NCBI GenBank assembly: GCA_049324315.1
Contig: JBMOKU010000032.1
Location: 206,413-270,412, forward strand
Reading direction: 5' to 3'
DNA: 64,000 bases
DNA from: JBMOKU01 sp049324315
GTDB lineage: Bacteria; Bacillota; Clostridia; Peptostreptococcales; Thermotaleaceae
In this document: in pieces, positions 8,126-15,456 of the stretch
How positions within the stretch are numbered: the stretch's first letter is position 1
Layout: every line of letters starts with the position of its first letter
The notes under the pieces: model-generated
The model's input: the letters and a program-made list of their open reading frames with translations, nothing else
What the model was told of the DNA's origin: nothing
Database searches by the model: none
Made by a program: the position numbers and the translations under genes

Positions 8126-9046
8126 TTAGTATCCTACGCTTTTTAAATAATCATAGCTTTGTGAAACATCCTGCAAGCTTGTACCTGAATTTCTTGGATC
8201 TCTTTCCTGCTCTATGGTTATCCAACCTGCATAATTAATTTCCTTTAAAAGCTCATTGATGCTGCTGTAATCTATGATTCCTTTGCCTATTGGACACATT
8301 ACCCCTTTAGCACAGGCATCAAAGAAATCGATTTCCATTTCCATAACTTGCTCATAAATGTCCTTATCAATATCCTTAAAATGAATATAATCTAGTCTAT
8401 CTGCATGATCCCTTATCCACTTAACCGGGTCCATTCCTGAATAATACAGATGTCCAGTATCTAAGCAAAGTCCAGCAGTTTCATAAGGAATATCTTCAAG
8501 AATCTGTTTGATTTCATCTGCAAATTCTATATAACCTCCTGCATGGGGATGAATAACGGGTCGTACACCGTATTCCCAAGCTAATTCTGAAATGGCTTTG
8601 ATATTTTCTATCATTGCATTCCACTTTTCCTTAGGTAAACGCGGTGCTCTGTCATAGTGCCCGGCAAGCATACTGCGCTCCTTATGTCCATAGTCCATAA
8701 CGGTAAGATATGGTGTTTGGAAATGCTGATTTTCAGCTTTAGGAGCTCTGGGCAGCTTCGTAATTAATTCACATATATCTTCAGTCATTTTTAAAAGATT
8801 ATCTCTGTTTTCTTCACTAACTAAATCATCAAATATAGTACCTACAATTACTGTAAGATCATTTTTTTCCAATTCTTCCTTTACTGCATTAATATCTAAA
8901 GGAAGATATCCATAAGGTCCTAATTCAATGCCTTTATAGCCGGATTCTCCCGCTTCTTTTAATACCAGCTTCCAGTTAGGCAGATACGGGTTCTTTGGAT
9001 CATCTACGCCCCAACAGCATGGACCGATTCCAATTTTTATACTCAT
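8126..9046 (-). CDS. IolE-like sugar isomerase/dehydratase (TIM barrel)
   Basis: 306 residues of the IolE/IolI TIM-barrel family. Recognisable elements are the N-terminal GIGPCCWG, a central metal-binding HPHAGGYIE, LCLDTGHLYYSG and the C-terminal WITIEQERDP, which follow the order of metal ligands in 2-keto-myo-inositol dehydratase (IolE). The ATG follows AAAGGAGG. It is the first gene of an operon with the Gfo/Idh gene and isomerase copy 1. It is not the operon iolE (20272), so it may act on another keto-cyclitol or keto-sugar. Confidence 0.78.
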   Translation of the reverse strand: MSIKIGIGPCCWGVDDPKNPYLPNWKLVLKEAGESGYKGIELGPYGYLPLDINAVKEELEKNDLTVIVGTIFDDLVSEENRDNLLKMTEDICELITKLPRAPKAENQHFQTPYLTVMDYGHKERSMLAGHYDRAPRLPKEKWNAMIENIKAISELAWEYGVRPVIHPHAGGYIEFADEIKQILEDIPYETAGLCLDTGHLYYSGMDPVKWIRDHADRLDYIHFKDIDKDIYEQVMEMEIDFFDACAKGVMCPIGKGIIDYSSINELLKEINYAGWITIEQERDPRNSGTSLQDVSQSYDYLKSVGY

Positions 9047-9122
9047 TAAAAAACCTCCTTTTCTTTCTTTTAAAACAAGTTCTAAAACTATTAACTACCG
9101 TAATTATCTTTTTTATATATAC

Positions 9123-9130
9123 AACCGGTT
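9123..9130. promoter_or_regulatory. AACCGGTT palindrome downstream of promoter
   Basis: AACCGGTT, flanked by TATAC and TATA, lies ten bases past the -10 box of the 9046 operon. It could be an operator, but no second copy supports it. Confidence 0.3.
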
Positions 9131-9139
9131 TATACTTGT

Positions 9140-9168
9140 ATTATATTCATTTATCAAAACATTCTCAA
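9140..9168 (-). promoter_or_regulatory. Promoter of the 9046 operon
   Basis: TTGAGA (9163-9168), a 17-base spacer and TATAAT (9140-9145) on the minus strand, about 95 bases before the isomerase start. This gap (9047-9493) also holds repeat B copy 1 and the promoter of the divergent AraC gene. Confidence 0.7.
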
Positions 9169-9310
9169 TTAATTGAATTGCTTTTTAAAATCCCCTTGAT
9201 TATTGCATTTGCTTAGTTTATATTTATTTTAAGTAGCAAAAGTATAGAAAATTGCTTTATGCTTCTTATAACTCAGAAATATTGAAACTATATGAGTTGC
9301 AATAAATATG

Positions 9311-9392
9311 TTACATCCGCTACGCCACGGGGACAGTTCCTCAGGCACATAAAAAACATATGTGCCAGACGAACCGTCCCCATGACTCCGCT
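9311..9392. repeat. Dispersed palindromic repeat family B, copy 1
   Basis: Begins TTACATCCGCTACGCCACGG and ends CGTCCCCATGACTCCGCT, with inverted GGGGACAGTTC/GAACCGTCCCC arms and an inner GGCACATAA...TATGTGCC hairpin. Related copies lie at 10426, 12711 and, degenerate, near 55893. The element type is not known; such GGGGACGGTTC palindromes resemble REP-type elements. Confidence 0.8.
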
Positions 9393-9421
9393 TGACACGA
9401 AAATCTTGATAAGCGTATAAT
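9392..9421 (+). promoter_or_regulatory. Promoter of AraC-family gene
   Basis: TTGACA (9392-9397), an 18-base spacer and TATAAT (9416-9421). The first base of the -35 box is also the last base of repeat B copy 1, so the repeat abuts the promoter. Confidence 0.75.
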
Positions 9422-9493
9422 TAATGAAAAGTTTGAGAACTGTTTCTACAATAATCCTATTATTGTGCGTTTATTTTTAGGAGATGAATTATC

Positions 9494-10363
9494 ATGATTC
9501 AATGCTTTGTTAAAAACGGTTATGTTCCAATCTTTGAAAATAATACTTTCCCAAAATTACTTCATGTTTGTAAAGCTGAGAAGGATGATAACATATTTCC
9601 AAGAATAATACATCAACATGATGATATGGTAGAAATCGTTTTTATAAAGGAAGGTTTTGGGACCCATACCATTGAGAATAAAAAGTATGAGACAAAAAAA
9701 GGAGATATACTGATATACAATAAAGGTGTGCTTCATGAAGAACGTTCCAATCCAGAAGCTACTATAAGTACTTATGTATGCGGTTTTTCTAATTTAAAAC
9801 TATCCGGTTTAGAAGAAAATTTATTAATTCCCAATAATATTGAACCGGTTATCAAAAGTGGTGATTATTTTCATACGATTGAAAGTATTTTCGAGATTAT
9901 GTATTCAGAAATTCTTTCAGGCAAAAAAGGAGTGGAAGAAACCTGTAACTATCTGCTCTTAGCCCTTATAAAAATAATACTTAGACTAGTAGACATATCG
10001 CAAAACGAAGCGGAGGAAGAAGAGTTTGAAATTGGAGAAAGGATTAAGCAATATATTGATGATAATTTTTTAAAGAACTTGAGTATAAAGTCTTTATCTG
10101 AAGCGTTAGGCATAAGCCAATATTATCTGATACGCTCTTTCAAGAAAAAAACTGGCTATTCTCCTATGCAGTATATTATAAATCGGAAGATGGGGGAAGC
10201 TCAAAACCTGTTAATAAATACAAACTATTCTGTGAAACAAATAGCTTCTATGATCGGATATGATAATCCCAATTATTTTAATATGCTTTTTACGAAAATA
10301 ATAGGTATGTCACCGGGAAAATATAGGAAACATCTTGTTTCCAATTCTTTCACAAAGAAATAG
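9494..10363 (+). CDS. AraC-family transcriptional regulator with cupin sensor
   Basis: 289 residues. The N-terminal half is an AraC-type cupin (IIHQHDDMVEIVFIKEGFG, then KGDILIYNKGVLHEE). The C-terminal third has two helix-turn-helices, about residues 195-230 (IKSLSEALGISQYYLIRSF) and 245-285 (IASMIGYDNPNYFNMLF). The site AGGAGATG precedes the ATG. It is divergent from the isomerase/oxidoreductase operon at 9046 and probably controls it in response to a sugar or cyclitol. Confidence 0.87.
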   Translation: MIQCFVKNGYVPIFENNTFPKLLHVCKAEKDDNIFPRIIHQHDDMVEIVFIKEGFGTHTIENKKYETKKGDILIYNKGVLHEERSNPEATISTYVCGFSNLKLSGLEENLLIPNNIEPVIKSGDYFHTIESIFEIMYSEILSGKKGVEETCNYLLLALIKIILRLVDISQNEAEEEEFEIGERIKQYIDDNFLKNLSIKSLSEALGISQYYLIRSFKKKTGYSPMQYIINRKMGEAQNLLINTNYSVKQIASMIGYDNPNYFNMLFTKIIGMSPGKYRKHLVSNSFTKK

Positions 10364-10365
10364 TT

Positions 10366-10409
10366 AGAAGCATAAACTTGTCAATGCGACAAATTTATGC
10401 TTCTTTTTA
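10366..10409 (+). terminator. Rho-independent terminator after AraC gene
   Basis: AGAAGCATAAACTTGTC pairs with GACAAATTTATGCTTCT across a five-base loop, followed by TTTTTAT, directly after the stop codon. Confidence 0.9.
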
Positions 10410-10425
10410 TATCATAAGCTAGAAA

Positions 10426-10656
10426 TACATCCGCTACACCACGGGGACAATTCCTCAGGCACATAAAAAACATATGTGCCAGACAAACCGTCCGAGGCCA
10501 CTGAAAAAGTACTTCATCGTCCAGGGCAACTCATGGGGACAGGGCCCCAGTCCGGCAAAAAACTCACCTGACAGTGTACCAGTCCCCAAGTCTCGCCCTT
10601 TCTGCTCAAATAACTTGAGTTTTTCAGCAGTCTCGAACTGTCCCCATGACTCCGCT
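10426..10656. repeat. Repeat B copy 2 with a family A element nested inside
   Basis: The left half (10426-10493) matches repeat B up to CAAACCGTCC and the right half resumes at GAACTGTCCCC (10635-10656). Between them lies a family A palindrome of about 140 bases (10494-10634) with GAG...CTGAAAAA and TTTTTCAG...CTC arms. The rest of the gap between the AraC genes (to 10824) holds nothing recognisable. Confidence 0.8.
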
Positions 10657-10824
10657 CTTTCTTGAATATAATGCTCCATTCAAGTCAAACATAACTACTG
10701 TCGAACTGTCTAAGCAATCTGCGTTTTGTGCTAATATCTATTTGTTTTCTTCTAGTAGAACAATGTGGGTTGTACTATATTTATATTTATAAAGGAAGAG
10801 TTTCATTTAAAAAGATAAATTGAA

Positions 10825-11706
10825 TCAAAGTTTTTTAGCAGCTTTATTTCGAAATTCACGGGGTGAATAACCAATAAATTTACGAAACAGCCGTGTGAAA
10901 TAATTGGCATCATAAATTCCTACTGCTGCAGAAACATCACTCATTGACAACGAATCGTCCTTCAGGTATTCAATGGCTTGGACAATTCGTAGACGGTTAA
11001 GGTATTCTACCGGTGGAAGACCTGTTTCTGCTTTAAAGATGGTTCGAAAATAACCGGGGCTGTAGTTATGAGTGCGTGCATAAGTTGAAAAATCAATGTG
11101 CTCCGTAAGATTATTTTCTATATACCTCTGAGCAGCGGCGACAATCTCGCGGCGCGGATTTTCTCCCCCAGGGAGAATTGAAAACTGACGCATCTGAGCT
11201 CTCGCAATAACAATTAGAATCAGATTTAAATAATCCTGTTTGACTTGTTGGAAGGCAAAGTCTTGCTTCGTTTGTTCAAGAAGCATGTTTTCCATCATCA
11301 TCTGAACTTGTTTGGCCTCTACTACTGACAGATGGATGATATTCTGACGGTTTAGATCAGCAGGAGAAATGGGGTTTTCATTTTCCGGCTCAGCTAAATT
11401 ACTGAGCAACCCACCAAATTGTCCATTCCACCAATCTGCAATTTGGTCTGGATAAAATATGCAATTATACATGCAGACGGGGGTTTCTACTATATAAGCA
11501 TGTTCCTGATGTGGAGGGATTAGAAACACATCCCCTGGGATTAAGGGCATGGAAATATCCTTATACCGGTGGATACAAGAACCTTTCGTAATCAGAACAA
11601 ATTCTTGAAAATCATGACGATGAACCGGAACAGATTCCATCGTATGGAATACTTCCAAAGTAATAGGACTTTTATCGATAGATATAAAAGGAAAATATGG
11701 TATCAT
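10825..11706 (-). CDS. AraC-family transcriptional regulator
   Basis: 293 residues from the ATG at 11706, chosen because AGAGGGCGG lies at usable spacing; an upstream ATG at 11733 has no site. The N-terminal cupin shows VPVHRHDFQEFVLITKGSC and PGDVFLIPPHQEHAY. The C-terminus carries two helix-turn-helices ending in YDANYFTRLFRKFIGYSPREFR. The next gene to the right is a divergent isomerase only 60 bases away, so their control regions overlap and it is the likely target. Confidence 0.86.
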   Translation of the reverse strand: MIPYFPFISIDKSPITLEVFHTMESVPVHRHDFQEFVLITKGSCIHRYKDISMPLIPGDVFLIPPHQEHAYIVETPVCMYNCIFYPDQIADWWNGQFGGLLSNLAEPENENPISPADLNRQNIIHLSVVEAKQVQMMMENMLLEQTKQDFAFQQVKQDYLNLILIVIARAQMRQFSILPGGENPRREIVAAAQRYIENNLTEHIDFSTYARTHNYSPGYFRTIFKAETGLPPVEYLNRLRIVQAIEYLKDDSLSMSDVSAAVGIYDANYFTRLFRKFIGYSPREFRNKAAKKL

Positions 11707-11766
11707 TTGCTGACCGCCCTCTCTGGTTGGCATTAATATATAAATTTATGATTGGAGGTAATTAGT

Positions 11767-12630
11767 ATGAAAATTGGTTTTAATGAAGGATGTAATCGTT
11801 TTTGTAAGGACCATTCCGTATTAAAGGACCTGGAACTTTGTGAAAAATACGGTTTTGATTACATCGACATTCAATCTGAGTGCCTTGACCGTGATCTTGC
11901 AGCTGGAAAGTACACCATTGAAGAACTTGGCGAATGGTTTAAGAACCACAAATTGAAGATGCTGTCCTATAACGCTCTGATTTTCTTTAACATGAAGCAG
12001 ACACAGGAAGAAAAGGACGCTGTTATGGCACAATTAGACGAAATTATCCGCCGTTGCCTTATCTTAGACTGCAAAATGATTGTTGTTGTTCCAAGTATGG
12101 ATATACCTGTCCATGCAACAAGATCAGAAATCCGTGAGGATGCAGTAGCTGTATTAAAAGAAATGGTTAAAAAAGTGGAACCTCACGGTATTAAGCTTTC
12201 TCTTGAGTTCGTTGCTCATCCTAGTATGACGATCAATCGTTTTGATGATGCATACGCAATCGTTGAAGAAGTTAATTCTCCACTTGTAGGTGTAACATTG
12301 GATCAATATCATTTCCATGCCATGGCATCTGACTGGGCTGCATTGGAAAAAGCAGACGGAAAAAAGATCTTCATATGGCATTTAAACGATATGGAGGATG
12401 TGCCTTGTGGTGCACCATACAACAGTGACGAAAAGAGATTATGGCCAGGAGATCCAAGAGGTTGCCTTGACCACAAACGTTACGCTGACACTTTCAAAAA
12501 AATCGGCTTCGAGGGCGATTGCTGTACCATTGAAGTCTTCCGTCCTGATTATTATAAATTGTCTCAGGAGGAAAACGTTCGTACTGCAGCAGAAGTTACT
12601 CGTGCCCATGTAGAAAAATATTGGAAATAA
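11767..12630 (+). CDS. Sugar phosphate isomerase/epimerase (TIM barrel)
   Basis: 287 residues of the IolE/IolI-like TIM-barrel family: an N-terminal GFNEGCNRFCK, a metal-ligand region around LSLEFVAHPS, the LDQYHFH segment and FIWHLNDMEDVPCG. The start at 11767 is used because GGAGG precedes it; an upstream in-frame ATG lies within the site itself. It is a single-gene unit controlled from the shared 60-base region with the AraC gene and closed by a terminator. It is diverged from the duplicated pair at 5915 and 13090. Confidence 0.8.
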   Translation: MKIGFNEGCNRFCKDHSVLKDLELCEKYGFDYIDIQSECLDRDLAAGKYTIEELGEWFKNHKLKMLSYNALIFFNMKQTQEEKDAVMAQLDEIIRRCLILDCKMIVVVPSMDIPVHATRSEIREDAVAVLKEMVKKVEPHGIKLSLEFVAHPSMTINRFDDAYAIVEEVNSPLVGVTLDQYHFHAMASDWAALEKADGKKIFIWHLNDMEDVPCGAPYNSDEKRLWPGDPRGCLDHKRYADTFKKIGFEGDCCTIEVFRPDYYKLSQEENVRTAAEVTRAHVEKYWK

Positions 12631-12657
12631 TTTCATTTCAATAATTTGATTTCTTAC

Positions 12658-12686
12658 AACCCACGGCTTTTTGGTCGTGGGTTTTT
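12658..12686 (+). terminator. Rho-independent terminator after isomerase
   Basis: AACCCACG pairs with CGTGGGTT across a ten-base loop, followed by a TTTTT run. Confidence 0.85.
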
Positions 12687-12710
12687 CATATATAAGTCAC
12701 ACTAAGTGCG

Positions 12711-12804
12711 TTACATCCGCTACGCCACAGGGACGGTTCCATCGTTTTCCCTTCGGTCCTTCGCTGCGCTTCGGAAACGCTCGAACCGTCCCCATGACTC
12801 CGCT
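12711..12804. repeat. Repeat family B, copy 3
   Basis: Begins TTACATCCGCTACGCCACAG and ends GTCCCCATGACTCCGCT with GGGACGGTTC/GAACCGTCCC arms. Its loop (a GGAAACGCTCG-type hairpin) differs from copy 1. The right flank (ACTTTGTGGCTGACTG and on) is also shared with the degenerate copy near 55940. Confidence 0.8.
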
Positions 12805-12860
12805 ACTTTGTGGCTGACTGTAATATGCTAAGTGTTATTTATATAGTTCTCCTATTGTGT

Positions 12861-12978
12861 TATAAAAAAGTCTTCCATTGGAAGATTTAAGAAGAAGACT
12901 TTTTTGAAACACATGACGGAAATTATGAAATTATCCAGAGATTTTAAATGTTCATAATTTCCTATGTGTTATAAAAAA
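12861..12978. repeat. Repeat family C, copy 1
   Basis: Two stem-loops: AAAAAAGTCTTC with GAAGACTTTTTT, then a longer one pairing AACACAT..GGAAATTATGAA with TTCATAATTTCC.ATGTGTT. Copies are at 33091 and 58076. It lies between convergent genes here, with no gene in 12805-13089. Confidence 0.8.
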
Positions 12979-13089
12979 TAGAGAATGTAAACGCATCGCT
13001 TACATCCTCTATCATACAACTTTTTCTCATGACATTAAAGTTTTTAAGGGACACTTTCAATAACATTTCTGATATCATACCATTAACCT

Positions 13090-13977
13090 CTATTTTTTTA
13101 GAAGCTCTTTTTCAATCCTTTCACGGGTTTCAACGGCCTGCCTAGCCATCTTCTCCGGATATCCAAATAAAGATACACAAGCGATTGATTCTCCACCAAC
13201 CTTGAAGGTTTTATTTGCAAAGTCCATTTCACGAAGTGTTTCAAAAATTCCTGGGAAATCCACATCGCCTTCACCAAGACCTACGTGTTGATGTATTGTA
13301 GCATCTACACCTGGAGGATTTACAATATAACGGCAATCAAGGGTTTGATTCATTGTATCTGCAAAAAGAACGTGTGATAATGCGTCACCGGCATATTTTA
13401 ACATAGAACGAACGTCACCCTTGCCCTTATCATAAAAGAAACCATGGGGTGCTGAGTAAACATAGGTAAGGTTATCACTGCGGAAGGATTTTACCATGTC
13501 TACTGTTTCATTGTTTAATTCACAAAAATCGTATGGGTGTGACTGAACTTCTATACGGATACCTTCACGCTCTGCTATTGGGAGAAGCTCTTCTACAGAT
13601 TTAAACCACATACCATTGCAGATTTCCGGTTGATTTGGATCACCGGATAATTCCGTATTAATAACTTTAACGCCCATGTTAACGGCTATTTCAATGATTC
13701 TCTTCCAGTTTGCCACGGCATGTTGTCTTTGTACTTCAGTTGGACCACTCCATCGATAAACAACGATAAAAGAAGAGATCTCAACACCAGTTTCAGCCAG
13801 TGCTTTACGGTATTCTGCTTCACATTCCTTTGAGAATAACGGGTGTTTGTAGAATGGATTGATACGTGGATGTGGAGATTGTTCAATATATTTGTATCCC
13901 CAATCAGCTACTTGATGAACCATTCTGTTGATATCCATTTGTTTTGCTAATACATCTACGTCAAATGCAATTTTCAT
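13090..13977 (-). CDS. Sugar phosphate isomerase/epimerase (TIM barrel), copy 2
   Basis: 295 residues, 291 identical to the product of 5915-6802, with similarity breaking off close to both ends of the reading frame. Its site (GGAGGTTTGAG) differs from that of copy 1. It follows the iolG gene at 14000 by 22 bases, in an operon behind the third LacI operator. Family members isomerise or dehydrate keto-inositols, so a role as inosose isomerase (IolI-like) or dehydratase next to inositol 2-dehydrogenase is likely but not shown. Confidence 0.82.
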   Translation of the reverse strand: MKIAFDVDVLAKQMDINRMVHQVADWGYKYIEQSPHPRINPFYKHPLFSKECEAEYRKALAETGVEISSFIVVYRWSGPTEVQRQHAVANWKRIIEIAVNMGVKVINTELSGDPNQPEICNGMWFKSVEELLPIAEREGIRIEVQSHPYDFCELNNETVDMVKSFRSDNLTYVYSAPHGFFYDKGKGDVRSMLKYAGDALSHVLFADTMNQTLDCRYIVNPPGVDATIHQHVGLGEGDVDFPGIFETLREMDFANKTFKVGGESIACVSLFGYPEKMARQAVETRERIEKELLKK

Positions 13978-13999
13978 TTCTCAAACCTCCAATCAACTT

Positions 14000-15010
14000 T
14001 TATTTATTGTAAAGAGCTGGACGTTCTCCCAGTGAGATAGGAATAATACCACCTTGTTGCGCTTTTACACAAGCATCTGCAGTTACTGCCGCAGCGTAAC
14101 CATCCCATGATGATGGTCCATTCATTTCACCTTTTAGTGTATCATCAATCCATTCTTGAAGTTCAACATCATAAGAGTCAATAAAACGTTTTTTCCAATC
14201 TGTAAGGATTTCCATTGATAATTTAGCTTCACTACGCATAATAACACTAGATGGCTCAGGTAATTTGGCAATACCAGTTTCTCCAACAACTTCACATTGA
14301 ATATCATAGCCATACTTTGCGTTTACGAATACTTCTACGTCAATTCTTACACCTGTTGCAGTCTCAAGCAATACGATTTGTGGATCTGCTAAATGACTAG
14401 ATGCATTTTTAGTCTTTTTAGGCATAAGCACTTGTGCAGAAACATAATCATCATTTGTTAACCAACGTAATACGTCAATTTCATGAATTACGGTATCTGT
14501 AATAGCCATGTCAGTCATGTAGCTATCGCCAACTTCTGGGTTACGATGGGCGCAGTGAATGATTAGCGGTTCGCCAATCTTATTCGTATCAACAACCTCT
14601 TTCAATGCACGATATCCTCTGTCATAACGACGCATAAAACCAACTTGTACTAGTTTTTTACCATGGGCAACTTCAGCTTCAACGATTCTCATACATCCGT
14701 CTGCTGTAGTAGCCAATGGCTTTTCACAGAAAACAGGCTTACCGACAGCAATGGAAGCCAAAACAAATTCTTCATGGGTTGGTCCCCAGGATGTTACAAT
14801 AACTGCATCCACATCCTCAGCTTTAATAAGATCATGTCCATTGTCATAAATCTTGGCATCTAAGTTAAGATTCTTAACAGTCGCTTTTGCTTGTTCAGCA
14901 TTTACATCTGTCACCGCCACAATCTTACCGCCAGTTAAAGTATTTGTAATTCTGCGGGCATGGTCCTGCCCTATGGCACCTGTTCCTATAATACCGATTC
15001 TTAAAGTCAT
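14000..15010 (-). CDS. iolG: Inositol 2-dehydrogenase/D-chiro-inositol 3-dehydrogenase
   Basis: 336 residues, collinear with Bacillus-type IolG. The Rossmann motif is GIIGTGAIGQDH, and the catalytic triad matches in number and spacing: Lys97 (CEKPLA), Asp172 and His176 (DTVIHEID). In Bacillus this enzyme oxidises myo-inositol and D-chiro-inositol with NAD. It is much closer to that form than the second iolG in the main operon (19212). It follows a sigma-A promoter with the CGTGCCCGAGCACG operator, so it belongs to the same regulon as the methyltransferase genes. A chiro-inositol or methyl-inositol branch is an attractive inference. Confidence 0.9.
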   Translation of the reverse strand: MTLRIGIIGTGAIGQDHARRITNTLTGGKIVAVTDVNAEQAKATVKNLNLDAKIYDNGHDLIKAEDVDAVIVTSWGPTHEEFVLASIAVGKPVFCEKPLATTADGCMRIVEAEVAHGKKLVQVGFMRRYDRGYRALKEVVDTNKIGEPLIIHCAHRNPEVGDSYMTDMAITDTVIHEIDVLRWLTNDDYVSAQVLMPKKTKNASSHLADPQIVLLETATGVRIDVEVFVNAKYGYDIQCEVVGETGIAKLPEPSSVIMRSEAKLSMEILTDWKKRFIDSYDVELQEWIDDTLKGEMNGPSSWDGYAAAVTADACVKAQQGGIIPISLGERPALYNK

Positions 15011-15079
15011 AATGAAGTCCTCCTTATTTTTTTATTTTTATTAAATGTTTTAATGAATAACAGCTCGAATACTTAAAAA

Positions 15080-15262
15080 TTATTTTTTAGGTGGGGTATA
15101 CCCATTAGCATATATATAATCTGAGTCAAAGCCTAATCTGGTGCCTTTATCTAATGCTCCTATTTTCTCCATCTCTTCGGAAGTTAGTTCAAAGTCGAAG
15201 ATCTGGATATTCTGAAGGATTCTTTCCTTATTTGTTGCCAGAAAATCTTTTGAGAATTTAAT
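15080..15262 (-). pseudogene. Aldo/keto reductase remnant (C-terminal 60 codons)
   Basis: In one frame this stretch encodes NKERILQNIQIFDFELTSEE, then a conserved-looking tail with LDKGTRLGF, DSDYIYANGY and a stop. It matches the last helix region of aldo/keto reductases. The frame is broken by a stop at its upstream end, and no start or the remaining 200-plus codons are present. It lies between the operator and iolG, so the operon leader crosses a dead gene. Confidence 0.7.
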
Positions 15263-15275
15263 TTATTCAAGTCAA

Positions 15276-15289
15276 CGTGCCCGAGCACG
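15276..15289. promoter_or_regulatory. LacI-type operator, copy 3
   Basis: CGTGCCCGAGCACG, identical to copies 1 and 2, begins 14 bases after the -10 box of the promoter at 15304. The extended palindrome reads ACGTGCCCGAGCACGT. Confidence 0.8.
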
Positions 15290-15303
15290 TACTGTATATT
15301 TAT

Positions 15304-15332
15304 ATATTAATCTATTTTTGCGAATATTTCAA
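15304..15332 (-). promoter_or_regulatory. Promoter of the second iolG operon
   Basis: TTGAAA (15327-15332), a 17-base spacer and TAATAT (15304-15309) on the minus strand. Transcription would start beside the operator and run through the aldo/keto reductase remnant into iolG. Confidence 0.75.
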
Positions 15333-15378
15333 TATTTTATTTTAGGTTTTTCTAAACTTAACACTCATTACAAATAAA

Positions 15379-15416
15379 GGCAGGCTGCATCATTCAAGAT
15401 GCAGCCTGTCTTTTAT
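15379..15416. terminator. Bidirectional terminator
   Basis: AGGCAGGCTGCATC and GATGCAGCCTGTCT form a 14-base stem with a six-base loop, with T-rich ends on either strand. It closes the chemoreceptor gene on the minus strand. Confidence 0.85.
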
Positions 15417-15456
15417 CCCTACTTTATTCATACAGATGTCTTTTGCAGTTCAAACT

